Origin: Streptomyces fragilis
Lineage (GTDB): Bacteria > Actinomycetota > Actinomycetes > Streptomycetales > Streptomycetaceae
Reading direction: 5' to 3'
Assembly: GCF_003112515.1 (NCBI RefSeq)
Contig: NZ_BEVZ01000003.1
Coordinates: forward strand, 521,321-585,320
Length of the DNA: 64,000 nt
Below the pieces are notes generated by a model. That model was not told the DNA's origin. It did no database searches and was given only the letters and a program-made list of their open reading frames with translations. The position numbers were made by a program, and so were the translations under genes. Shown piece by piece: positions 35,341 through 45,143 of the stretch. Positions within the stretch are counted from its first letter, which is position 1, and every line of letters starts with the position of its first letter.

Positions 35341-35376
35341 GACGCCGGGCAGCCACGGGGGGAGCTGCCCGGCGTC
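35341..35376 (-). terminator. hairpin after the DUF3099 gene
   Basis: A 13-bp perfect stem (35341-35353 with 35364-35376) and 10-nt loop lie 115 nt downstream of the DUF3099 stop on the minus strand and upstream of the small Cys/His gene. Confidence 0.75.
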
Positions 35377-35490
35377 GGTCCATCACTCCTACGGGGGATG
35401 CGGAGCGTGTGAGAAGTATGTCACGCGACCCCTCTCCGGGGGGACCGGTTCGGCGCCGCCCGCGGCAGGCGGACGGCCCGCACCGGCCGG

Positions 35491-35919
35491 TCACTCGCGG
35501 TCGCCGACCCCCTGCGGGGTCCGGTGGGCCGGGTCCTCCCACGCCTTCGAGACCGGGTCCTCCCACGGCTTCGCGGCGGGGTCCTCCCACGGCTTCGAGG
35601 CCGGGTCCTCGCGGGGCGGCGCGATCATGGGGCGCACCGGAGCTGCGAGGAAGGTCGAGGGCAGCGCGGGGGTGTTCTCCCGCCCCGCGTTCGCGATCAC
35701 CACCGCCACATAGGGGAGCAGGACGCCCAGCACCAGCGCCACCACGGCCACCGGGCGCGAGACGTTCCACAGGGTGGCGGCCAGGATCACCGAGAGGGTG
35801 CGGACCAGCATGGAGATCACATAGCGCCGCTGCCGCCCGCGTACGTCGTCCGCGAGGCTCTGCCGGGCACCGGTGATCCGGAAGACCTGGCCCGTCGAGT
35901 CGCTCCGCCGCTTCCGCAT
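35491..35919 (-). CDS. DUF3099 membrane protein with repetitive tail
   Basis: 142 aa from ATG 35919 (a GTG directly before it at 35922 is also possible). The N terminus FRITGARQSLADDVRGRQRRY is typical of DUF3099, followed by two membrane helices (about 37-52 and 56-76). The C-terminal tail contains four consecutive copies of an EDP-x-x-K-x-W octapeptide (residues about 100-131). Function unknown. Confidence 0.87.
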   Translation of the reverse strand: MRKRRSDSTGQVFRITGARQSLADDVRGRQRRYVISMLVRTLSVILAATLWNVSRPVAVVALVLGVLLPYVAVVIANAGRENTPALPSTFLAAPVRPMIAPPREDPASKPWEDPAAKPWEDPVSKAWEDPAHRTPQGVGDRE

Positions 35920-36120
35920 CACATCTCACCATCCACCAGCATCGGTCCGGACCGGCATCCACCACGGTACGCCCAGGGACCCCGGTCGTGGAGACCGGGG
36001 CCGACCGCCGGGGTGGCCGGGTCGCGTGGCCGCGTGTGCGGACCTGTCCGACATGCGCCGAAAGGGGGACGGGCGGAGACTGGGCGTAATGCTCACGTCG
36101 ATCCGTACGAGGAGGCATTC

Positions 36121-36417
36121 ATGGGCTGGTTGTGGGCGATCATCGTCGGATTCGTGCTCGGCCTGCTGGCCAAGGCCATCCTGCCGGGCAAGCAGAACAT
36201 CCCGTTGTGGCTGACGACGCTGCTCGGCATCGGCGGCGCGATCGCCGGCAACGCGATCGCGCGCGGTCTGGGCATCGAAGCGACACCGGGCATCGACTGG
36301 GGCCGCCACGTGCTGCAGCTGGTGGCGGCGATCGTCCTGGTGGCCGCCGGAGCCGCGGCGTGGAGGGCGATCATGTCCAGGAGGCAGCGGACGACCTCGA
36401 CCCGCACGATCGCCTGA
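36121..36417 (+). CDS. small membrane protein, GlsB/YeaQ/YmgE-like
   Basis: 98 aa from ATG 36121; GAGGCATTC stands before it. Three hydrophobic Gly-rich helices (about residues 3-20, 28-47, 60-85), with GFVLGLLAKAILPG and LLGIGGAIAGNAIARGLG resembling transglycosylase-associated (GlsB/YeaQ/YmgE) proteins. It is a stress-related integral membrane protein of unknown mechanism, transcribed divergently from DUF3099. Confidence 0.85.
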   Translation: MGWLWAIIVGFVLGLLAKAILPGKQNIPLWLTTLLGIGGAIAGNAIARGLGIEATPGIDWGRHVLQLVAAIVLVAAGAAAWRAIMSRRQRTTSTRTIA

Positions 36418-36456
36418 GGCCGCACCCCGGCTCCGCGGAGGACCGACCACGCACGA

Positions 36457-36497
36457 CGGCGGGCCGGGAAGGGCTCACCGCCCCTCCCGGCCCGCCG
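36457..36497. terminator. bidirectional terminator before tyrS stop
   Basis: Stem 36457-36469 with 36485-36497 (13 bp) and a 15-nt loop, in the gap between the rightward small membrane protein and leftward tyrS. Confidence 0.75.
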
Positions 36498-36529
36498 GTC
36501 GTGTTCCGCCGCCTGCCGGGTGTCCGGCC

Positions 36530-37798
36530 TCAGGCCCCGGTGACCTCGACCGCCGCCAGGTTCTTCTTGCCCCGGCGCAGCACCAGCCAGCGGCCGTGCA
36601 GCAGGTCCTCACGGGCCGGCACGGCGTCCTCGGCGGTCACCTTGACGTTGTTCACGTAGGCGCCGCCCTCCTTCACCGTCCGCCGCGCCGCCGATTTGCT
36701 GGCCACCAGGCCGACCTCGGCGAAGAGGTCCACCACCGGGCCGAGCTCGGCGACCCGCACGTGCGGGACCTCGGAGAGCGCCGCGGTCAGCGTCCGCTCG
36801 TCCAGCTCCGCCAGCTCGCCCTGGCCGAACAGCGCCCGGGAGGCGTTGATCACCGCGGCGGTCTGGTCCGCGCCGTGCACCAGGGTGGTCAGCTCCTCGG
36901 CCAGCGCGCGCTGGGCTCCACGGGCCTGCGGGCGCTCCTCGGTCTGCCGCTCCAGCTCCTCCAGCTCCGCGCGGGAGCGGAAGGACAGGATGCGCAGGTA
37001 CCGGGTGATGTCACGGTCGTCCGTGTTCAGCCAGAACTGGTAGAACGCGTACGGCGTGGTCATCTCCGGGTCAAGCCAGACGGCGCCGCCCTCGGTCTTG
37101 CCGAACTTGGTGCCGTCCGCCTTGACCATCAGCGGCGTCGCCAGGCAGTGCACGTGGGCCTCGGGCTCCAGGCGGTGGATCAGGTCCATGCCCGCCGTGA
37201 GGTTGCCCCACTGGTCGCTGCCGCCCTGCTGCAGCGTGCAGCCGTGGCGGCGGTACAGCTCCAGGAAGTCCATGCCCTGGAGCAGCTGGTAACTGAACTC
37301 GGTGTAGCTGATGCCCTCCTGCGACTCCAGGCGGCGGGCCACCGAGTCCTTGGTCAGCATCTTGTTGACGCGGAAGTGCTTGCCGATGTCCCGCAGGAAC
37401 TCGATCGCCGACAGCCCGGCGGTCCAGTCCAGGTTGTTGACCATGGAGGCCGCGTTGTCGCCCTCGAAGGAGAGGAACGGCTCGATCTGCGCGCGCAGCC
37501 GGTCCACCCAGGCGGCGACCGTCTCCGGCGGGTTCAGCGTGCGCTCGGCGGTCGGCCGGGGGTCGCCGATCTGCCCCGTCGCGCCGCCCACCAGGGCCAG
37601 CGGGCGGTGTCCGGCCTGCTGGAGCCGGCGCATGGTGAGCACCTGCACCAGGTGGCCGACGTGCAGCGAGGGGGCGGTCGGGTCGAAGCCGCAATAGAAC
37701 GTGACAGGACCGTTCGCCAGAGCCTTGCGCAGGGCGTCCTCGTCGGTGGACTGGGCGAACAGCCCGCGCCACTTCAACTCGTCGACGATGTCCGTCAC
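36530..37798 (-). CDS. tyrS: tyrosyl-tRNA synthetase
   Basis: 422 aa from GTG 37798, normal length. Class I synthetase charging tRNA-Tyr. The HIGH motif appears as LHVGH (about residues 45-49), the tyrosine-binding region as FDPTAPS, the KMSKS loop as KFGKTEG (about 230), and the C-terminal S4 RNA-binding domain covers [19 protein letters not shown]. No T-box leader is seen upstream; the 5' gap to the tldE stop is about 120 nt. Confidence 0.97.
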   Translation of the reverse strand: MTDIVDELKWRGLFAQSTDEDALRKALANGPVTFYCGFDPTAPSLHVGHLVQVLTMRRLQQAGHRPLALVGGATGQIGDPRPTAERTLNPPETVAAWVDRLRAQIEPFLSFEGDNAASMVNNLDWTAGLSAIEFLRDIGKHFRVNKMLTKDSVARRLESQEGISYTEFSYQLLQGMDFLELYRRHGCTLQQGGSDQWGNLTAGMDLIHRLEPEAHVHCLATPLMVKADGTKFGKTEGGAVWLDPEMTTPYAFYQFWLNTDDRDITRYLRILSFRSRAELEELERQTEERPQARGAQRALAEELTTLVHGADQTAAVINASRALFGQGELAELDERTLTAALSEVPHVRVAELGPVVDLFAEVGLVASKSAARRTVKEGGAYVNNVKVTAEDAVPAREDLLHGRWLVLRRGKKNLAAVEVTGA

Positions 37799-37920
37799 GG
37801 TTCTCTTGTCTCCTCGAAACGATCTTCGACCGCCGTCCCGGCAGCCTCTACGAGGTTATACGCCCCGGGCGGCGGGGCCCGCAGCCCCTTTCGGGGGCCG
37901 CCCCCACCGCCCGGCCCCGC

Positions 37921-39311
37921 TCACACGCCCTGGCTCACGGAGCTCATGTTGAAGTCCGGCACCCGCAGCGCCGGCATCGCGGCACGCGTGAACCAGTCGC
38001 TCCACTCGCGCGGCAGCGTGCGCTCCGTCCGCCCCGCCTCGACCGCCCGCCCCAGCACGTCCACCGGCGACTCGTTGAACCGGAAGTTGTTCACCGCCCC
38101 GGTGACCTCCCCGTTCTCCACCAGGTAGACGCCGTCGCGGGTGAGCCCGGTCAGCAGCAGCGTCGCCGGGTCCACCTCCCGGATGTACCAGAGGCAGGTC
38201 AGCAGCAGGCCCCGCTGCGTGGAGGCCACCATCTCCTCCAGCGAGCGGTCCTCCCCGCCCTCGAGCACCAGGTTGCCGATGGACGGCGTCACCGGCATGC
38301 CCGTGAGCGCCGCGCTGTGCCGCGTGGACGTGAGGTGCCGCAGCTCGCCGTCGGAGACCCACTCCGTCGCCGACACCGGCAGCCCGTTGTCGAAGACCGA
38401 CGCGTCGTCCCCCGAGGAGTGCGCCAGGACGAACGGCGCGCACTCCAGGCCCGGCTCCCGCGGGTCGCTGCGCAGGGTCAGCGGCAGGTTCGTCAGCTTC
38501 TCGCCGACCCGGGTCCCGCCGCCCGGCCTGCTGAACACGGTCCGCCCCTCGGCGGCGTCCCGCGCCGAGGACGACCACAGCTGGTAGACCAGCAGGTCGG
38601 CCACCGCGGAGGGCGGCAGCAGCGTCTCGTAGCGCCCGGCGGGCAGGTCGACCTGCCGCTCGGCCCACACCAGCCGCTGGGCCAGCTCCGCGTCGAGCGC
38701 GGCCGGGTCCACGTCGGTGAAGTCCCGGGTGGAGCGGCCCGCCCAGGCGGAACGGAGCCGGTCGGGGGACTTGGCGTTGACCTCCAGCGTCCCGTTGGGC
38801 TGGTCGTGGCGCAGCCGCAGCCCGGTGGAGGTGCCGAGGTAGCTGGTGACCATCTCGTGGTTGGCGAAGCCGTACAGCTCGCGCCCGCCGTCCCGGGCGC
38901 GCGCGAACGCCTCGCCGAGCGCGGGGGCGAAGGCGTCGAAGACCGCCGAGGAGGTCTCGGTGGGCGCCTCGGTGAAACCGGGGGAGTGCGGAACGTCGCG
39001 GACCAGCTCGGTCGCGTCCTCCGCGGGGGCGGCCCCGCGGGCGGCGGCCTCGGCGGCCCGCACCAGTGGCTCCAGGTCCTCCGCGGTGACCGCGCCCCGG
39101 CTCACCACGCCGGCCGCCGTGCCCTCCTTGCCGTCCACCGTGGCGATCACGGTGAGGTGCCGGCCCCGGGTGACGCCGTTGGTGGTGAGCGCGTTCCCCG
39201 CCCAGCGGAGGTTGGCGCTCGAGGTCTCGGCCGCGATCACGACGCATCCGTCGGCCCGCGACAGCTCCAGGGCGCGCTCGACGATCTCGTGCGGCTTGTT
39301 GGTACGCGGGC

Positions 39312-39315
<4 letters not shown>
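37921..39315 (-). CDS. tldE: TldE/PmbA family metalloprotease subunit
   Basis: 464 aa from ATG 39315. Partner subunit of TldD without its own HExxxH. Seen are NLRWAGNALTTNGVTRG near the start, the C-terminal GNLVLEGGEDRSLEEMVASTQRGLLLTCLWYIREVDP, and LTRDGVYLVENGEVTGAVNNFRFNESP. TldD-TldE form a heterodimeric protease that removes leader peptides or degrades unfolded peptides. The start overlaps the tldD stop in ATGA. Confidence 0.93.
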
Positions 39316-40844
<1,529 letters not shown>

Positions 40845-40967
40845 CCCTTCAGGCGGTCACTGCGCTGACAACAGGGCAGTGAACCACGGCGGCACGCCCC
40901 CGTGCGCGCGTGTTCGTCGAGGGGCGAACCCCGGCCGGCTCGCCCGTTCGCACGCCAGGGGCCCATC

Positions 40968-41540
40968 ATGCGGGGCATGTTGAGGACAAGGCTGCTGCCG
41001 CTGGCGCTCATCCCCCTGCTCGCCGCCTGCGGTTCGGTGATCACCGATCCGGGGGAGAGGGCCGCCGGCGCCGCGAGCGCCTGCCCGTCCCCCGTCGACG
41101 ACCCGGCGGGCGCGTCGGCGCCCCCGCCCGCCGGCTGCGCGGCGGAGGGCGAGCCGGCCCCCGGTGACCTGGGGGAGGAGTGGAACCGGCGGCTCGCCGA
41201 GAACCACCGCTACCGCGAGGAGCGGGAGATCACCGCCGGGCAGCGGGCCGCGGCGGAGCCGGGAGCAAGGGCCCTCGCCCGGCTGCTGGCCCGGATCGCG
41301 GACGACGGGGCCGCGACGGACGAGGCCGCCCTCCGGGAGGCCGTCGCCGGGGAGCTCGGCGTCGAGGCCGGTGCGGTCGACATGCGGGTGGAAAGCTTCC
41401 ACCCCCTGCGGAACGCGCGGGTGTCCGTGGCCCGGGGGCCGGTCTGCACCAAGGCCACGGTGGAACCGACCGGCGAGGTGACGTCGGAGGTCACCGGCAT
41501 GATCCTGGACGGCGGCTGTCTGCCCGCACCGGGGCACTGA
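40968..41540 (+). CDS. putative lipoprotein
   Basis: 190 aa from ATG 40968 (ATG 40977 also possible). The signal peptide ends in the lipobox LLAAC with the modified Cys at 21. The rest is acidic, Pro/Ala-rich until about 70, then helical (EEWNRRLAENHRYREEREI), with a late pair of Cys (VCTKATV, DGGC). No domain is recognised. It is exported and membrane-anchored, divergent from tldD. Confidence 0.82.
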   Translation: MRGMLRTRLLPLALIPLLAACGSVITDPGERAAGAASACPSPVDDPAGASAPPPAGCAAEGEPAPGDLGEEWNRRLAENHRYREEREITAGQRAAAEPGARALARLLARIADDGAATDEAALREAVAGELGVEAGAVDMRVESFHPLRNARVSVARGPVCTKATVEPTGEVTSEVTGMILDGGCLPAPGH

Positions 41541-41797
41541 GGCGCCGGCGGGGACGACGGCTGGCGGGCCGCCACAACCGGGGTCCGCGGGCCGTCGGTC
41601 CTGGCGCACGTTCCGGGCCCGGGACGCCCCCGCGCCGTGACGGGCGACTGTAGGGATCCCACAGCGGGCGGAGTGCGCTGCTGTTCGTGCCCGAAGGGCC
41701 CGGAGGGCGGGTGGACCGATAGGTTTTCGGGGAAGCCGCCGGCCGGCGCGCGAGCGCTGCCGGGCGGGGAGACCTAAGGAAGCACGAAGGGGGACGG

Positions 41798-42517
41798 ATG
41801 AGCCGCTCGGTTCTCGTCACCGGAGGCAACAGGGGCATCGGCCTCGCCATCGCCCGCGCGTTCGCCCAGGCCGGCGACAAGGTCGCGTACACCTACCGCT
41901 CCGGCGAGCCGCCGGCCGAGCTCGCCGACCTCGGCTGCCTCGCCGTCCGCTGCGACATCACCGACTCCGAGCAGGTCGAGCAGGCCTACAAGGAGGTCGA
42001 GGAGCGGCACGGTCCGGTCGAGGTGCTGGTGGCCAACGCCGGCATCACCAAGGACCAGCTGCTGATGCGCATGTCGGAGGAGGACTTCACCTCCGTCGTC
42101 GACACCAACCTCACCGGCACCTTCCGCGTGGTCAAGCGCGCCAACAAGGCCATGCTGCGGGCCCGCAAGGGCCGCGTCGTGCTGATCTCCTCCGTGGTCG
42201 GGCTGATGGGCCAGGCGGGCCAGGCCAACTACTCGGCCTCCAAGTCCGCGCTGGTCGGCCTCGCGCGCTCCCTCGCCCGCGAGCTGGGCTCGCGCAACAT
42301 CACCTTCAACGTCGTCGCCCCCGGTTTCGTGGACACCGACATGACGCGCGAACTCCCCGAGCAGACGCGCAAGGAGTTCCTGTCCCGGGTGCCGCTGGGG
42401 AGGTACGCGGAGGTCGAGGAGATCGCCGGCGTCGTGCGCTTCCTCTCGTCGGACGAGGCGTCGTACATCACTGGAGCCGTCATCCCCGTTGACGGCGGAT
42501 TGGGCATGGGTCACTGA
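41798..42517 (+). CDS. fabG: 3-oxoacyl-ACP reductase FabG
   Basis: 239 aa from ATG 41798, with AAGGGGGACGG upstream. NADPH-dependent reductase of fatty acid elongation. TGGNRGIG binds the cofactor (about residues 8-15), NAGIT is conserved, the catalytic Ser is in LISSVVG, YSASK carries Tyr and Lys, and the C terminus is PVDGGLGMGH. It lies 5 nt before fabI, so the pair forms one operon for the two reductive steps of the FASII cycle, as in mycobacterial mabA-inhA. Confidence 0.96.
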   Translation: MSRSVLVTGGNRGIGLAIARAFAQAGDKVAYTYRSGEPPAELADLGCLAVRCDITDSEQVEQAYKEVEERHGPVEVLVANAGITKDQLLMRMSEEDFTSVVDTNLTGTFRVVKRANKAMLRARKGRVVLISSVVGLMGQAGQANYSASKSALVGLARSLARELGSRNITFNVVAPGFVDTDMTRELPEQTRKEFLSRVPLGRYAEVEEIAGVVRFLSSDEASYITGAVIPVDGGLGMGH

Positions 42518-42522
42518 TCGAC

Positions 42523-43290
42523 ATGAGCGGAATTCTCGAGGGCAAGCGGATCCTGATCACCGGCGTGCTGCTGGAGTCCTCCATCGCCTTCCACACGGCG
42601 AAGCTGGCCCAGGAGCAGGGCGCGGAGATCATCCTCACCGCCTTCCCCCGGCCGACGCTCACCGAGCGGATCGCCAAGAAGCTGCCGAAGCCCACCAAGG
42701 TCGTCGAGCTGGACGTCACCAACGACGAGCACCTCGGCCGCCTCTCCGACGTCGTCGCCGAGGAGCTCGGCACGCTGGACGGCGTGGTCCACTCCATCGG
42801 CTTCGCGCCGCAGGACGCGCTGGGCGGCAACTTCCTCAACACGCCGTTCGAGTCGGTGGCCACGGCCATGCACGTCTCGGCGTTCTCCCTGAAGTCGCTG
42901 ACCATGGCCTGCCTGCCGCTGATGCAGAACGGCGGCTCGGTGGTGGGCCTCACCTTCGACGCCCAGTACGCCTGGCCCCAGTACGACTGGATGGGCCCGG
43001 CGAAGGCCGCGCTGGAGGCGACCAACCGTTACCTGGCCCGCGACCTGGGCAAGCAGAACGTGCGGTCCAACCTGATCTCCGCGGGCCCGATCGGCTCCAT
43101 GGCCGCGAAGTCCATCCCCGGCTTCAGCGACCTCGCCTCGGTGTGGGACACGCGCGCGCCGCTGGAGTGGGACCTGGCGGACCCGGAGCCGGCCGCGAAG
43201 GGCGTCGTCGCGCTGCTGAGCGACTGGTTCCCGAAGACGACGGGCGAGATCATCCACGTCGACGGCGGCCTCCACGCCATCGGCGCGTAA
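42523..43290 (+). CDS. fabI: enoyl-ACP reductase (NADH) FabI/InhA
   Basis: 255 aa from ATG 42523. It reduces trans-2-enoyl-ACP in the last step of each elongation cycle. ITGVLLESSIAFHTAKLAQEQGA is the FabI/InhA-type cofactor loop, and HSIGFAPQDALGG, then YDWMGPAKAALE (Tyr-x6-Lys) give the active site. It is closer to mycobacterial InhA than to E. coli FabI by eye. It is translated after fabG and followed by a strong terminator. Confidence 0.96.
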   Translation: MSGILEGKRILITGVLLESSIAFHTAKLAQEQGAEIILTAFPRPTLTERIAKKLPKPTKVVELDVTNDEHLGRLSDVVAEELGTLDGVVHSIGFAPQDALGGNFLNTPFESVATAMHVSAFSLKSLTMACLPLMQNGGSVVGLTFDAQYAWPQYDWMGPAKAALEATNRYLARDLGKQNVRSNLISAGPIGSMAAKSIPGFSDLASVWDTRAPLEWDLADPEPAAKGVVALLSDWFPKTTGEIIHVDGGLHAIGA

Positions 43291-43310
43291 CGCCCGACCG
43301 TCCGCCTTCG

Positions 43311-43349
43311 ACACCGCTGCCCCGCGCCCACCGCGCGGGGCAGCGGTGT
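43311..43349 (+). terminator. terminator of fabG-fabI
   Basis: A 16-bp perfect stem (43311-43326 with 43334-43349), extendable by one more pair, closes the operon 20 nt past the fabI stop. Confidence 0.88.
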
Positions 43350-43465
43350 GTGGGCCCTCGCGGTGCCGCCTTCCGGGGGCACCGTCACCCGTGCGGGGGA
43401 ACCGGAGGGGCCGCGCACCACCGCACGCGGCAGCCTTAGGACGTACTCCACCCCCGGGAGGCGTC

Positions 43466-43783
43466 ATGACCCCCCGCCGTACCACCCTCGTCGCACTGGC
43501 CGCCGCATCCCTCGCCGTCCTCGCACCCGCCGCCCCCGCCCCGGTGCCCCCGGAAGCCGGCGCCGACTGCACCGTGAAGGTCGCCGGCTCCACGGTGACC
43601 GCCCACTGCCACAACCCGAACTCCCGCACGGACCGCGTCCGCCTGCACGTCGAATGCGCCCGCTGGTGGGACGTGGACACCGACGGCGCCCCCGCCGACG
43701 TCACCCCGGCCCGTGCCGTCGACCTCGACGGCCGCTGCTGGAAGGAGGTCGCCTCCGCCTGGGTGAGCCACCGGCCGGTCTGA
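43466..43783 (+). CDS. small secreted protein
   Basis: 105 aa from ATG 43466, with GGGAGGCGTC upstream. The signal peptide (about 1-27, LVALAAASLAVLAPAAPA) is followed by a short mature part with four Cys (DCTVKV, AHCHNP, VECARWW, GRCWKEV), probably two disulfides. No family is recognised. It stands alone after the fab terminator. Confidence 0.82.
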   Translation: MTPRRTTLVALAAASLAVLAPAAPAPVPPEAGADCTVKVAGSTVTAHCHNPNSRTDRVRLHVECARWWDVDTDGAPADVTPARAVDLDGRCWKEVASAWVSHRPV

Positions 43784-43810
43784 CCCCGGGCGGGCAGGAC
43801 GGCCCGCCGG

Positions 43811-44233
43811 CTACCAGGCCCCGAGGTCCGACGAGGTCCACCGCCGCGGGCGCATCCTCAGCACCACCGACTCCTCGACCGCCGCCGGCGACGCCAGGTA
43901 CCCCTCCAGCGCGGCCCCGGACAGGTACCGCCCGGCGATCTCCCGCACGTGTTCCGCCGTCGCGGTGAGCGACTCGACGACCGGCCCCTCCACCGACACG
44001 TACCGCACCGTCGGCGTCAGCCGCTGCACCAGCAGCGAGAACCGTCCCGCCTCGGCGATCAGCGCCGCCTTGCGCGAGTCGCGCCCGGTCAGGATCCAGG
44101 GCAGGCCGCCCGGCTCGTACCCGTACCACAGCGGCACCAGCAGCGGCCCGCGCTCCGGTCCCGCGTCCACACCCAGCGTCGCCGTCAACGGCTCCGACAG
44201 GAACGCCTCACGTTCGTCCTTGGAAAGGGCCAT
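43811..44233 (-). CDS. PPOX/flavin-reductase-like split-barrel protein
   Basis: 140 aa. LVPLWYGYEPGGLPWILTGRDSRKAALIAEAGRFSLLVQR matches the pyridoxamine 5'-phosphate oxidase-like family, members of which bind FMN or F420. The substrate is unknown. It ends 27 nt from the convergent small secreted protein gene. Confidence 0.85.
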   Translation of the reverse strand: MALSKDEREAFLSEPLTATLGVDAGPERGPLLVPLWYGYEPGGLPWILTGRDSRKAALIAEAGRFSLLVQRLTPTVRYVSVEGPVVESLTATAEHVREIAGRYLSGAALEGYLASPAAVEESVVLRMRPRRWTSSDLGAW

Positions 44234-44377
44234 ACCCCCGACCGTAGAACCCGCCGGCCGCTCCCGCCGCCCGATCGGCGCGGTCGGCCTGATCGGCGCG
44301 GTCGGCCGGGTAGGTCCGGTGGGCGGGGAAGGTCCGGTCGGTCCGGCCGGTCGGTCCGGCCGCCCCGGCTCGGACCG

Positions 44378-45061
44378 TCAGTCCTGCCGGTCCGCCGCCG
44401 GCCGGCAGGAGAGCGGGTAGCCCGCCGCCTCCCGCCCCGCCGTCGCCGCGTCGCCGTCCCGGATCGCCTCCACCAGCGGGGTGTGGTCCATGTACGTCTC
44501 GGGGGTGAGGGCCGCCCCCACGTCCCCGCGCAGCCAGTCCCGCAGCACCTCGCCGAGGTCCGCGTACAGCGCGGTCAGCACGTCGTTGTGGGAGGCGGCC
44601 ACCACCGCCATGTGGAAGCCGGTGTCGGCCGTCACGAACGCCTCGACCTCCCCGGACCGCCAGGCCTCGTCCCGCCGGAGCAGCAGCGCCTCCAGCTGGC
44701 GCAGGTCCCGCTCGGTGCGGCGCTCGGCGGCCAGCGAGGCGGCGCTCGCCTCCAGGGAGGAGCGCAGCTCGGCGACGTGCCGCGGATCGGCGTCGGCGAA
44801 GCGGCGGTGCATCACGCCCGCCAGCTCACTGGTGGCCACCACGTAGGTGCCCGACCCCTGCCGGATGTCCAGCAGACCGTTGTGCGCGAGGGCCCGCACC
44901 GCCTCGCGGACGGTGTTGCGGGCCACGCCCAGCTGCTCGACCAGCTCGGGCTCGGTGGGAATCCGTGAGCCGACGGGCCACTCGCCGGAGGTGATCTGCG
45001 TCCGCAGGGCCGCGATGACCTGTTCGGACAGTGCCGAGCGACGGGGGTGGGTCAAGGGCAT
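44378..45061 (-). CDS. GntR/FadR family transcriptional regulator
   Basis: 227 aa from ATG 45061. Winged-helix N terminus (EQVIAALRTQITSGEWPVGSRIPTEPELVEQLGVARNTVREAVRAL, about residues 13-58) and an FCD ligand-binding domain (about 85-215), with VTADTGFHMAVVAASHN holding likely metal ligands. It is divergent from an MFS transporter; the 82-bp gap contains a perfect inverted repeat that is its likely operator. Confidence 0.92.
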   Translation of the reverse strand: MPLTHPRRSALSEQVIAALRTQITSGEWPVGSRIPTEPELVEQLGVARNTVREAVRALAHNGLLDIRQGSGTYVVATSELAGVMHRRFADADPRHVAELRSSLEASAASLAAERRTERDLRQLEALLLRRDEAWRSGEVEAFVTADTGFHMAVVAASHNDVLTALYADLGEVLRDWLRGDVGAALTPETYMDHTPLVEAIRDGDAATAGREAAGYPLSCRPAADRQD

Positions 45062-45105
45062 GGCACACCTTCGCACGAGGCGGCCCGGCCTGGGGCCGGA
45101 GCGAC

Positions 45106-45143
45106 TGGACAGCCAATCATCCCATGATTCTATGATGGTGGGT
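45106..45143 (+). promoter_or_regulatory. MFS promoter with overlapping inverted repeat
   Basis: TGGACA (45106-45111) and TATGAT (45131-45136) with 19 nt between look like a vegetative promoter. A perfect inverted repeat AATCAT-CCC-ATGATT spans 45115-45129, within the spacer. The expected transcript start is at or next to ATG 45144, so the mRNA may be leaderless. Confidence 0.6.

Noticed and set aside
44270..44365. GGTCCGGTCGG/GGCGCGGTCGG repeats between the PPOX and GntR genes
   Set aside because: Low-complexity, irregular units; too imperfect to call a defined repeat array or regulatory element.
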